Positions 1 through 6,503 of a stretch of 20,831 nt of DNA are shown in pieces. Each line of letters opens with the position of its first letter. Positions within the stretch are counted from its first letter, which is position 1. A program made the translations under genes and the position numbers. Location of the stretch: contig CAKPKZ010000011.1 in assembly GCA_934167435.1 (NCBI GenBank), forward strand, positions 1 through 20,831. Direction: 5' to 3'. The stretch is from an uncultured Clostridia bacterium. Lineage in GTDB: Bacteria; Bacillota; Clostridia; TANB77; CAG-508. Below the pieces are notes generated by a model. The model had not been told where the DNA came from and searched no databases. It saw nothing but the letters and a program-made list of their open reading frames with translations.

Positions 1-92
1 TTAAATCTAATTAAATTATATTAAGTGTTTAAAAATATTGAAATCTAAGGAAATCCCCAGTTAAAAAAACTCATACAAATGTTAAAAAAAAC
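1..92. other. Leading AT-rich non-coding stretch
   Basis: No open reading frame, RNA gene or convincing hairpin was seen before the rpsF promoter. It is presumably the tail of the intergenic region that follows a gene outside the window. Confidence 0.5.
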
Positions 93-121
93 TTGCAAAA
101 TATAATGAAATATGATAAAAT
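93..121 (+). promoter_or_regulatory. Promoter of the rpsF-ssb-rpsR operon
   Basis: A -35 hexamer TTGCAA (93-98) and a -10 hexamer TAAAAT (116-121) are separated by exactly 17 bases. TG at 113-114, one base before the -10, makes an extended -10. Transcription would start near 128, leaving a leader of about 95 bases before rpsF. An alternative TATAAT at 101-106 lacks a good -35. Confidence 0.7.
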
Positions 122-136
122 AACAGAGCTTTAAAG

Positions 137-164
137 AAACATAAGAATAAATATATGTTTTTTT
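137..164 (+). promoter_or_regulatory. Weak hairpin in the rpsF leader
   Basis: AAACATA (137-143) can pair with TATGTTT (154-160), followed by four more T residues. It has a single G-C pair, so it is weak, but its place in the leader of a ribosomal protein operon makes attenuation possible. The CCG-type signature of the S6:S18 leader binding site could not be recognised. Confidence 0.25.
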
Positions 165-221
165 AAATCTCTACTTACATAAATAAAATGTAGGTTATAA
201 ATCCAAAGGGAGGTGAAAATA

Positions 222-506
222 ATGAATAAATACGAAAGTATTATCATTGTTAATCCAAATGTTGAAGAAGCAGGAATAAAAGCATTAGAAGACAAATTCA
301 CAGGATTAATAAATGAAAATGGAAAAGTAGAATCTGTAGAAAACATGGGTAAAAAAAGATTAGCTTACGAAATAAAAAAGAATAAAGAAGGAATATACAT
401 TTTATTCAATTTTGAAGCAAAACCAGATTTTATAAAAGAACTTGAAAGAGTTTATAGAATTACAGACGATGTAATAAAATTTATAGTAGTTAGAAAAGAA
501 GATTAA
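222..506 (+). CDS. rpsF: 30S ribosomal protein S6
   Basis: This 94-residue protein is the usual length for bacterial S6, which binds the central domain of 16S rRNA as a heterodimer with S18. It opens with the typical MNKYESIIIVNPN strand, has the GKKRLAYEIKKNKEG stretch near residues 43-57, and ends in the ITDDVIKFIVVRKED strand. A GTG at 213 is in frame but lies inside the ribosome binding site GGGAGGTG; the ATG at 222 is correctly spaced and gives the canonical N-terminus. It is the first gene of the classical rpsF-ssb-rpsR operon, with ssb 49 bases downstream. The S18 partner is encoded in the same transcript. Identification is secure. Confidence 0.97.
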   Translation: MNKYESIIIVNPNVEEAGIKALEDKFTGLINENGKVESVENMGKKRLAYEIKKNKEGIYILFNFEAKPDFIKELERVYRITDDVIKFIVVRKED

Positions 507-526
507 TTATAGCAAAAAAGAGGGGC

Positions 527-547
527 CTTTACGAAAGTAAAGAAAGG
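527..547 (+). promoter_or_regulatory. GNRA-loop hairpin beside the ssb ribosome binding site
   Basis: CTTTAC (527-532) and GTAAAG (537-542) form a six-pair stem closed by a GAAA tetraloop (533-536). Directly after it comes AAAGG (543-547), the ssb Shine-Dalgarno. CCTTT at 526-530 is complementary to that AAAGG, so an alternative fold would mask the ribosome binding site. The pairing is visible; regulation is inference. Confidence 0.45.
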
Positions 548-555
548 TGATTTTA

Positions 556-984
556 ATGAATAAAGTAATATTAATGGGAAGACTTACAAGAGACCCAGAA
601 ACAAGATATACACAAACAAACAATACACTAGTTGCATCTTTTAGTTTAGCAGTTAATAGAAGATTTGCTAGACAAGGTGAAGAAAGACAAGCAGACTTTA
701 TTAATATAGTAGCCTGGAGTAAATTAGGAGAATTTTGTAGCAAATACTTTAAAAAAGGTCAACAAGTAGGAATAATAGGAAGAATTCAAACAAGAACTTG
801 GGACGACGATCAAGGAGTAAAACATTATGTAACAGAAGTTGTCGCAGAAGAAGCATATTTTGCAGATAGTAAAAGAGAAGGAGAAAGTGGAACTTCATCT
901 TTTGAAAACACATTTGGAAATACAATGCCTGGAAGTATGGGTTCGGATTTTGAAATATCTTCAAGTGATGACCTACCATTCTAA
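556..984 (+). CDS. ssb: Single-stranded DNA-binding protein
   Basis: This 142-residue SSB coats single-stranded DNA during replication, repair and recombination. The OB-fold covers about residues 1-105, starting MNKVILMGRLTRDPETRYT and containing the typical DFINIVAWSKLGEFC and KGQQVGIIGRIQTRTW segments. A short low-complexity Gly/Ser-rich linker leads to the acidic tip SSSDDLPF, the docking tail for partner proteins. Length is slightly short for the family because the linker is short. The ATG at 556 was chosen over an in-frame GTG at 547, because 547 lies within the ribosome binding site AAAGGTGA. It sits between rpsF and rpsR, the standard arrangement. A hairpin at 527-542 precedes the start. 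Confidence 0.97.
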   Translation: MNKVILMGRLTRDPETRYTQTNNTLVASFSLAVNRRFARQGEERQADFINIVAWSKLGEFCSKYFKKGQQVGIIGRIQTRTWDDDQGVKHYVTEVVAEEAYFADSKREGESGTSSFENTFGNTMPGSMGSDFEISSSDDLPF

Positions 985-1010
985 TTATATATTAAGGAGG
1001 GGAAAATAAA

Positions 1011-1289
1011 ATGGCAGATAAAAAACAAAATAAAAGAAACAATAAAAATTATGATGATGATTATAATCCAAGATTTAGAAAACAAAGAAAAAAAGTTTGC
1101 ACACTATGTAGTGACAAAAACTTTGTTTTAGATTATAAAAATGCAGATCAACTAAAAAAATTCATTAATGAAAAAGGTAAAATCTTACCAAGAAGAACAA
1201 CAGGAGCTTGTGCAAAACATCAAAGAGATATAACAATAGCAATAAAAAGAGCAAGACATATTGCTATATTACCATATGCACAAAACTAA
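1011..1289 (+). CDS. rpsR: 30S ribosomal protein S18, zinc-binding type
   Basis: This 92-residue S18 pairs with S6 on the small subunit platform. After a basic, Asp/Asn-rich N-terminal tail (residues 1-25) comes the conserved core, including ILPRRTTGACAKHQRDI around residues 58-74 and the RARHIAILPY C-terminus. Cys30, Cys33, Cys67 and His70 fit the Cys-containing, zinc-binding (C+) form of S18, rather than the cysteine-free form found in many Firmicutes. The ribosome binding site AAGGAGGGG is 8 bases before the ATG. It is the last gene of the operon and is followed by a strong terminator. Confidence 0.97.
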   Translation: MADKKQNKRNNKNYDDDYNPRFRKQRKKVCTLCSDKNFVLDYKNADQLKKFINEKGKILPRRTTGACAKHQRDITIAIKRARHIAILPYAQN

Positions 1290-1306
1290 TTTTATAATAA
1301 TAAGCG

Positions 1307-1339
1307 AAAAACCGTTGAAATATCAACGGTTTTTATTTT
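1307..1339 (+). terminator. Rho-independent terminator after rpsR
   Basis: AAAAACCGTTGA (1307-1318) pairs perfectly with TCAACGGTTTTT (1323-1334) around a four-base loop, and a T-rich tail follows. It closes the rpsF operon. Confidence 0.93.
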
Positions 1340-1362
1340 ATGAAGAAGGAATTTAAAATCAT

Positions 1363-1391
1363 TTGCAATAAGCTAAAAAAAGTAGTAAAAT
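1363..1391 (+). promoter_or_regulatory. Promoter of the methionine gamma-lyase-like gene and the two after it
   Basis: TTGCAA (1363-1368) and TAAAAT (1386-1391) are separated by 17 bases. It uses the same hexamers as the rpsF promoter but lacks the TGn extension. It lies just after the rpsR terminator and about 33 bases before the ATG at 1424. Confidence 0.65.
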
Positions 1392-1423
1392 AATTAATAT
1401 AAAAAATATAAAAGAGGTAAAAG

Positions 1424-2677
1424 ATGTATAAAAAATTTGGAATAAGTAATAATTTATTAAAGCTATCAGAAAAAGTAGAAAAAGAGTTAACAGATATATT
1501 AAAAAATGTGGATAACATATGTGAAACAAACAGTTTAAAAGTATTAAACGCATTTCAAAAAAATGGATTATCTGAAATGCATTTATATTCATCAACAGGG
1601 TATGGAATAGACGAGCCAGGAAGAAATAAAATAGAAGATATATATTCTACTATATTTAATACAGAAGACAGTCTTGTAAGAACACAATTAATTTCAGGTA
1701 CACATGCATTAGCTGTAACATTATCTGCACTATTACGTCCAAATGATACAATGATAAGTATAACAGGAGCTCCATATGATACGTTGCAAACAGTAATAGG
1801 AATAGGAAAAGAAGTAAATAAAAGTTCATTAAAAGAATTTGGAATAAAATATGAACAAATTGAGCTAATAGATAATGACTTTGATATTTTTAAAATAAAA
1901 CAAAGACTAAGTAAAAATGATATTAAGTTAGTAGAAATACAAAGATCAAGAGGATATTCAACAAGGAAAAGTTTAACTATAAATAAGATAGAAAAAGTAA
2001 TAAAAGAAATAAGAGAAGTCAATAAAGATGTAATAATTATGGTTGATAATTGTTATGGAGAATTTGTAGAAACAAAAGAACCAAGTGATGTTGGGGCTGA
2101 TATAATTGTAGGGTCATTAATGAAAAATCTAGGCGCTGGAATTGCTACTAGTGGAGCATATATTTCTGGGAAAAAAGAATTGGTTGAATTATGTGCAGAA
2201 AGGCTAACTGCACCAGGAATAGGAAAAGAAATAGGACCATCATTAAATCAAAATCCATTATTATTAAAAGGGCTATTTTTTGCCCCAAGTGTAGTTTCAA
2301 GCAGTTTAAAAACCGCAATATTTGCAAGTAAAATATTAGAAGAATTAGGATATGAAGTAGATCCAAAATATAATGAAGATAGGGCAGATATAGTGCAAAC
2401 AATTGCATTAGGATCCGAAGAAAAGTTGGTGAAATTCTGCCAAGGTATACAAAAAGGATCACCAATAGATTCTAATGTTATTCCAGAACCAAGTGAAATG
2501 GGAGGATATGAAGATAAGGTAATTATGGCTGCTGGAACATTCACACAAGGTTCTACAATAGAACTAAGCTGTGATGGACCAATAAGAAAACCATATATTG
2601 CATACATGCAAGGAGGACTAACATATCCATATGGAAAATTTGGAATATTAAAAGCAATAGAAGAAATGAAAAAATAG
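1424..2677 (+). CDS. PLP-dependent methionine gamma-lyase-like protein (aluminium resistance family)
   Basis: This 417-residue protein fits the fold-type I PLP enzyme family annotated as methionine gamma-lyase family or aluminium resistance protein (YnbB-like), cytoplasmic enzymes of uncertain substrate. SSTGYGIDEPGR lies at residues 56-67, SGTHALA at 91-97, and MVDNCYGEF at 206-214, where Asp208 is the likely partner of the PLP pyridine nitrogen. GSLMKNLGAGIATSG at 230-244 contains Lys234, the predicted Schiff-base lysine. Length matches the family. The ribosome binding site AGAGGT precedes the ATG. It is the first gene of a probable three-gene operon: the next gene's ribosome binding site overlaps this stop codon. 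Sulfur amino acid catabolism is plausible but not shown by the sequence. Confidence 0.9.
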   Translation: MYKKFGISNNLLKLSEKVEKELTDILKNVDNICETNSLKVLNAFQKNGLSEMHLYSSTGYGIDEPGRNKIEDIYSTIFNTEDSLVRTQLISGTHALAVTLSALLRPNDTMISITGAPYDTLQTVIGIGKEVNKSSLKEFGIKYEQIELIDNDFDIFKIKQRLSKNDIKLVEIQRSRGYSTRKSLTINKIEKVIKEIREVNKDVIIMVDNCYGEFVETKEPSDVGADIIVGSLMKNLGAGIATSGAYISGKKELVELCAERLTAPGIGKEIGPSLNQNPLLLKGLFFAPSVVSSSLKTAIFASKILEELGYEVDPKYNEDRADIVQTIALGSEEKLVKFCQGIQKGSPIDSNVIPEPSEMGGYEDKVIMAAGTFTQGSTIELSCDGPIRKPYIAYMQGGLTYPYGKFGILKAIEEMKK

Positions 2678-2685
2678 GAGAATAT

Positions 2686-3933
2686 ATGAAAGTAGTTATA
2701 ATCGGTGGGGGACCAGCAGGAATGATGGCGGCAATAACAGCAGCCCAAAAAGGAAAATCAGTAATAATATTAGAAAAAATGAATTCATTAGGAAGAAAAT
2801 TATTAATTACAGGAAAAGGAAGATGTAATACTACATCTTCTTTAAGCATGGATGAATTTATAAAAAATACGCCAGGAAATGGAATGTTTTTATATAGTTG
2901 TTACCAAAATTACACAAATAAAGATATTATAAACTTTTTCAAAGAACAAGGATTAGAAGTAAAAGAAGAACGAGGAAATAGAATATTTCCAGTAACAGAC
3001 AAATCTGCAGATGTATTGAAATGTTTTACAAATAAACTAAAAGAACTTAATATTCAGGTTAAATTAAACACGAAAGCAGAAGACATAGTTATTGAAGATG
3101 GGAAAATTATTGGAGTAAAAACAAACAAGGAATTTATAAATACAAATTCTATTATACTTGCTACAGGAGGAAAGAGTTACCCATTAACAGGTTCAACAGG
3201 AGATGGATACGAGATAGCCAAAAAATTAGGACATACAATAACAAACATAAAACCATCTTTGGTGCCAATAGAAGCTTATAATGAAACTATTTGTAAAAAA
3301 TTACAAGGGTTAAGTTTAAAAAATGTTGAAATCAATGTAATTGATATGAGCAAAAATAAGAAAATATATAATGATTTTGGGGAAATGATATTTACCCACT
3401 ACGGAGTATCAGGACCAATTATTTTAAGTAGTTCAGCACATTTAGTAAGATATAAAAACATAGAGGAATTGATGAGTAAACAAAAAATAGTATTAGAAAT
3501 AGACTTAAAACCCGCACTTACAGAAGAAAAATTAGATCAAAGAATACAAAGAGATTTTAATGAAGAAAAAAATAAACAATTTAAAAATAGTTTAAATAAA
3601 TTATTACCACAAAAGATTATTCCTATAATTATACAACTTAGTAAAATAAGTCCAGAAAAGAAAATTAACGAGATAACTAAAGAAGAAAGAAAAAATTTAG
3701 TAAAATTATTAAAAAAATTCAATATAGAATTAAAAAAATTTAGACCAATCGAAGAAGCCATAATTACAAGTGGAGGCATAAAAATTAAAGAGATAAATCC
3801 TAAAACTATGGAATCAAAGTTAATTAAAGGTTTATATTTTGCAGGAGAAGTAATAGATGTAGATAGTTACACAGGAGGTTTTAACCTTCAAATTGCATAT
3901 TCTACAGGATATACAGCAGGAATTAATATATAA
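2686..3933 (+). CDS. FAD/NAD(P)-binding oxidoreductase, HI0933/YhiN (BaiN-like) family
   Basis: This 415-residue flavoprotein starts with a Rossmann dinucleotide-binding motif GGGPAGMMAA at residues 7-16. It continues with the family-typical SLGRKLLITGKGRCN at about residues 34-48. A second FAD contact region is near ILATGGKSYPLTGSTGDG, and the C-terminal FAD-binding motif is GLYFAGEVIDVDSYTGG followed by FNLQIAYSTGYTAG. This order and length match the HI0933-like (YhiN, AoA/HdrA-like) flavoproteins. Their substrates are mostly unknown; some gut clostridial relatives have been annotated as 3-dehydro-bile acid reductases. It starts 8 bases after the preceding gene, with ribosome binding site TAGGAG overlapping that gene's stop, so the two are probably co-translated. 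Soluble; no signal peptide. Confidence 0.9.
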   Translation: MKVVIIGGGPAGMMAAITAAQKGKSVIILEKMNSLGRKLLITGKGRCNTTSSLSMDEFIKNTPGNGMFLYSCYQNYTNKDIINFFKEQGLEVKEERGNRIFPVTDKSADVLKCFTNKLKELNIQVKLNTKAEDIVIEDGKIIGVKTNKEFINTNSIILATGGKSYPLTGSTGDGYEIAKKLGHTITNIKPSLVPIEAYNETICKKLQGLSLKNVEINVIDMSKNKKIYNDFGEMIFTHYGVSGPIILSSSAHLVRYKNIEELMSKQKIVLEIDLKPALTEEKLDQRIQRDFNEEKNKQFKNSLNKLLPQKIIPIIIQLSKISPEKKINEITKEERKNLVKLLKKFNIELKKFRPIEEAIITSGGIKIKEINPKTMESKLIKGLYFAGEVIDVDSYTGGFNLQIAYSTGYTAGINI

Positions 3934-3943
3934 GAGGTGTTTT

Positions 3944-4576
3944 ATGAATGAATTTGTAACAATAAGTGAACATGATACAGCCGAAATAATAGAAAAAAAA
4001 TCGAGATTTATTGCAAATATTTTTCATGTTGAAAATATAGAGCAAATTGAGGAACAATTAAATAAAATAAAGAAGCAACATTATAGCGCAAGACATAATT
4101 GTTATGCATATAGAATTATAAAAAATGATATGATTATAGAAAAGTCAAGTGATGATGGAGAACCATCCGGAACGGCAGGAGCTCCAATGCTAAATATATT
4201 AAGCAAAAACAATTTATGCAATATATTAATAGTTGTTACAAGATATTTCGGAGGAATACTTCTTGGAACAGGAGGACTTGTTAGAGCATATTCAGACGCA
4301 ACATTAAAAGTAATACAACAAGCCAAGAAGGAAAAAAATTGCAAAGGCTATAAATTGAAAATTTTATTAGAATACAGTAGCTTTGAAAGTTTTAAATATT
4401 ACTGTAAGAATAATGGCATAAATATTATAAATAGCAATTATAATGAGAATATAAATACAATAATAGAATTAAATGAAGAATCTAAAAATAAATTATTGGA
4501 AGATTTTCAGATAAAAGCTATTAATATAAAAAATATAAAAGTTTTATCTGAAAAATATATTAATAAAAGTATATGA
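3944..4576 (+). CDS. YigZ/IMPACT (UPF0029) family protein
   Basis: This 210-residue protein matches the YigZ family, whose N-terminal domain is homologous to eukaryotic IMPACT. Hallmarks are SRFIANIFHV at residues 20-29, YSARHNCYAYRI at 47-58, SSDDGEPSGTAGAPML at 68-83, and TRYFGGILLGTGGLVRAYSDA at 99-119. The C-terminal part is a small ferredoxin-like domain common in this family. The role is unclear; ribosome or nucleic acid binding has been proposed for relatives. An upstream in-frame extension to 3893 overlaps the preceding gene. The ATG at 3944 has the ribosome binding site AGAGGTG 7 bases away and gives the normal family N-terminus. It is the third gene of the operon, and its stop codon falls inside a hairpin. 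Confidence 0.9.
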   Translation: MNEFVTISEHDTAEIIEKKSRFIANIFHVENIEQIEEQLNKIKKQHYSARHNCYAYRIIKNDMIIEKSSDDGEPSGTAGAPMLNILSKNNLCNILIVVTRYFGGILLGTGGLVRAYSDATLKVIQQAKKEKNCKGYKLKILLEYSSFESFKYYCKNNGINIINSNYNENINTIIELNEESKNKLLEDFQIKAINIKNIKVLSEKYINKSI

Positions 4577-4590
4577 AATATATACTTTTA
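4564..4590 (+). terminator. Possible terminator overlapping the yigZ-like stop codon
   Basis: TAAAAGTATAT (4564-4574) pairs with ATATACTTTTA (4580-4590) around a five-base loop that includes the last bases of the TGA stop. The stem has one G-C pair and only a short T run, so termination would be weak. Confidence 0.45.
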
Positions 4591-4621
4591 TAAAAAATTG
4601 GAAAAAATTTACAGTATTTTA

Positions 4622-4650
4622 TTGCAAAAACCCTCATTAAATAATATAAT
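4622..4650 (+). promoter_or_regulatory. spo0A promoter, sigma-A type
   Basis: TTGCAA (4622-4627) and a perfect TATAAT (4645-4650) are separated by 17 bases, followed by a leader of about 37 bases before the ATG. No canonical 0A box (TGTCGAA) and no clear sigma-H element were found in 4577-4693. Confidence 0.75.
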
Positions 4651-4693
4651 TCGGAATGTAAAAAATTACAGTGAAGATTTTAGGAGGGAAAAA

Positions 4694-5509
4694 ATGAAAG
4701 AAAAAGTTACAGTATTAATTGCAGATGACAATCAAGAATTCACACAAACTTTAGCATCTTATTTAGAAAAACAACAAGATATGGAGGTTATAGGTATTGC
4801 TAAAGATGGAAATGAAGCAATAGATATGATAACGAATACAACACCTGATGTAGTTCTATTAGATGTAATAATGCCACATTTAGATGGATTAGGAGTATTA
4901 GAAAATATTAATATAATAAAAAGTAGTAAAAAACCAATTTGCATAATGTTGTCAGCAGTAGGCCAAGACAAAATAACTCAAAGAGCAATAGACTTAGGTG
5001 CAGAATATTATGTTGTAAAACCATTTGACATTGAATTGCTAATAAAAAGAATAAGAGATATTAAATTTTACAAGTCAAGCCAATCAAATAATTTTACAGC
5101 AAAAGAAACAAAACAACAATATATTGAAATCCCATCACAAAATTTAAAAGGACAAGATAATTTAGAAGCTTTAGTTACAAATGTTATACATGAAGTAGGC
5201 GTTCCAGCACATATAAAAGGTTACCAATATTTAAGAGAAGCTATAATGATGGTAGTAAATGACATAGATGTTATTAATCAAATAACTAAAAGCTTATATC
5301 CTCAAATTGCATATAAGTTTAACACAACTCCAAGTCGTGTAGAACGTGCAATACGCCACGCAATAGAAGTTGCATGGGGAAGAGGACAACAGGACGCTGT
5401 TGAAAATATTTTTGGGTATACAATTTCAGCAAGCAAAGGAAAACCAACCAACAGTGAATTTATAGCAATGATTGCAGATAAATTAAGACTTGAATTAAAA
5501 AGTGCATAA
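4694..5509 (+). CDS. spo0A: Sporulation master regulator Spo0A
   Basis: This 271-residue response regulator controls entry into sporulation. The receiver domain (about residues 5-125) has the acidic pair Asp11-Asp12, phosphoacceptor Asp57 in VVLLDVIMPHLDG, Ser87 in IMLSAVGQD and Lys109 in YYVVKPF. A linker of about 25 residues leads to the Spo0A-specific C-terminal DNA-binding domain, with HEVGVPAHIKGYQYLREAI and the recognition-helix region TPSRVERAIRHAIEVAWGRG. Length and order are those of complete Spo0A proteins. The ATG at 4694 has the ribosome binding site AGGAGGG; the frame opens further upstream but would run through the promoter. It is monocistronic, with its own promoter and terminator. 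In Bacillus and many clostridia spoIVB precedes spo0A; here a YigZ-type gene does. Confidence 0.97.
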   Translation: MKEKVTVLIADDNQEFTQTLASYLEKQQDMEVIGIAKDGNEAIDMITNTTPDVVLLDVIMPHLDGLGVLENINIIKSSKKPICIMLSAVGQDKITQRAIDLGAEYYVVKPFDIELLIKRIRDIKFYKSSQSNNFTAKETKQQYIEIPSQNLKGQDNLEALVTNVIHEVGVPAHIKGYQYLREAIMMVVNDIDVINQITKSLYPQIAYKFNTTPSRVERAIRHAIEVAWGRGQQDAVENIFGYTISASKGKPTNSEFIAMIADKLRLELKSA

Positions 5510-5515
5510 TAATAT

Positions 5516-5550
5516 AAAGTCAGTTCTTTAGTAGAACTGACTTTTGCTTT
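5516..5550 (+). terminator. Terminator after spo0A
   Basis: AAAGTCAGTTCT (5516-5527) pairs perfectly with AGAACTGACTTT (5533-5544) around a five-base loop; the tail TTGCTTT follows. The convergent neighbour on the minus strand may use the same stem, though its T tract in that direction is poorer. Confidence 0.9.
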
Positions 5551-5553
5551 GTG

Positions 5554-5571
5554 TTCCTATGTCGGTAGGAA
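5554..5571 (+). repeat. Short hairpin with TGTCGG loop, downstream copy
   Basis: TTCCTA (5554-5559) and TAGGAA (5566-5571) form a six-pair stem around the loop TGTCGG. It lies just past the stop of the minus-strand lipoprotein gene and resembles, in opposite orientation, the hairpin at 6238-6255 in that gene's leader. Confidence 0.6.
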
Positions 5572-5577
5572 AAAATT

Positions 5578-6201
5578 TTATTTTAATAAATTTTTATCAA
5601 TAAGTTGAAAATTAGCTCTGTGTATGTAGAGCTGTTTTCCATCTATTGTTAATTTTGTGAATTTTGGAAGATTATCTGGAATTTCCCAATATACTTTATT
5701 TCCTGAAAAGGCATATAATGGATATCCCGTTTGCGACTTGATAACAACTACAACAGGTTTTCCGAAATAATTCTTATATTTATTTACTAATCCTGAAATA
5801 ATTGTGTTATCAAAAATTCCATCAGCAGTAGAGTTTATATTTTCTTCTTCAAAAGTAACATCTGGGACTAAACCGTCTTCGTAAAATATCATTGTATCAC
5901 CACAAGAGATAATTTGACTTCCGTCAATATTGATTGTAATAACAGAACTTAAGGTTTCTATTGTCCCCCATCCACCATCTGATGAATAGGATTGTTCTTC
6001 AACAATGTTTCCTACAACATTAATTTTTTGTCCATGAGTTGTCATTACCTGTTTTCCAAAGTTGTCAAAGGTATCAATGGTATATGTGTTACCGGTTATA
6101 TCACCCCGAAGTTCATTAACTGTGCTATCAAATAATGCACAGCCACTTAAAGAAAATATAAGTGATACTATTAACACAAATAAGCAAAAAATTTTTTTCA
6201 T
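5578..6201 (-). CDS. Putative lipoprotein, resembling DUF5052
   Basis: This 207-residue protein has a lipoprotein signal peptide: basic MKK, a hydrophobic core (residues 4-19) and lipobox LSGC with the lipidated Cys21. The mature part begins ALFDSTVNELRGDITGNTY and carries a motif region around DTFDNFGKQVMTTHG. It is predicted to be beta-rich and anchored on the outer face of the membrane. The overall look matches lipoproteins annotated as DUF5052, whose function is unknown; that family call comes from memory and is moderate. It is monocistronic and on the opposite strand to every neighbour. The ribosome binding site AAAGGAGA precedes the ATG. An extended -10 promoter lies at 6294-6322 and a leader hairpin at 6238-6255. 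The divergent neighbour is a membrane-anchored polysaccharide deacetylase, so an envelope role is possible. Confidence 0.85.
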   Translation of the reverse strand: MKKIFCLFVLIVSLIFSLSGCALFDSTVNELRGDITGNTYTIDTFDNFGKQVMTTHGQKINVVGNIVEEQSYSSDGGWGTIETLSSVITINIDGSQIISCGDTMIFYEDGLVPDVTFEEENINSTADGIFDNTIISGLVNKYKNYFGKPVVVVIKSQTGYPLYAFSGNKVYWEIPDNLPKFTKLTIDGKQLYIHRANFQLIDKNLLK

Positions 6202-6237
6202 AATAAAAAATCTCCTTTAATTAAATTGAAATTTTAG

Positions 6238-6255
6238 CCTATTCCGACAAATAGG
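6238..6255 (-). repeat. Leader hairpin with TGTCGG loop, upstream copy
   Basis: On the plus strand CCTATT (6238-6243) pairs with AATAGG (6250-6255). Read on the minus strand the element is CCTATT-TGTCGG-AATAGG, in the 5' leader of the lipoprotein mRNA between promoter and ribosome binding site. The TGTCGG loop matches the element at 5554-5571. Confidence 0.6.
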
Positions 6256-6293
6256 TTTTGTAAGTTATAATGGTAAGTAATCCATTTATATTC

Positions 6294-6322
6294 ATTTTAT
6301 CATATTTATGTTGATTATACAA
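6294..6322 (-). promoter_or_regulatory. Promoter of the lipoprotein gene
   Basis: On the minus strand TTGTAT (complement of 6317-6322) and TAAAAT (complement of 6294-6299) are 17 bases apart, with TGA immediately before the -10, giving an extended -10. The start point would be near 6287, leaving an 86-base leader that contains the 6238-6255 hairpin. Confidence 0.65.
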
Positions 6323-6419
6323 ATTATATTGAAAATTAAATATTGTATAAAATATTATTTTTAAAACAAAATAATTGTAAAATTTTACTAAAAAGAATGA
6401 AATGATTTAAAAAATATAG

Positions 6420-6448
6420 TTGAATATTGTGAAAGTTTATTTTATAAT
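6420..6448 (+). promoter_or_regulatory. Promoter of the polysaccharide deacetylase gene
   Basis: TTGAAT (6420-6425) and a perfect TATAAT (6443-6448) are separated by 17 bases, about 55 bases before the ATG at 6504. Confidence 0.7.
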
Positions 6449-6503
6449 ATAACTGCTAAAAAAGAAAAAGTAGCAAATATTATTAAAAATAAAAGGGGAA
6501 ATT

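Larger units (their letters stand above)
6202..6503. other. Divergent intergenic region
   Basis: About 300 bases separate the minus-strand lipoprotein gene from the plus-strand deacetylase gene. They hold the leader hairpin (6238-6255), the minus promoter (6294-6322) and the plus promoter (6420-6448). The roughly 95 bases between the promoters show no further recognisable element. Confidence 0.7.

Noticed and set aside
137..221. Known S6:S18 leader RNA motif upstream of rpsF
   Set aside because: Only weak AT-rich pairings are seen, and the conserved CCG-containing bulge of that motif was not found.
2248..2748. Minus-strand reading frame of 166 codons opposite the methionine gamma-lyase-like gene
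   Set aside because: It is fully antisense to a well-supported gene, with no ribosome binding site and no family-like motif.
4609..4713. Three copies of TTACAGT around the spo0A start
   Set aside because: The third copy is in coding sequence, spacing is irregular, and a seven-base word is easily repeated by chance in AT-rich DNA.
6238..6255. Possible Spo0A box near the lipoprotein gene (TTTGTCGGAAT on the minus strand)
   Set aside because: It has an extra G compared with TTTGTCGAAT, and the bases are better explained by the hairpin.
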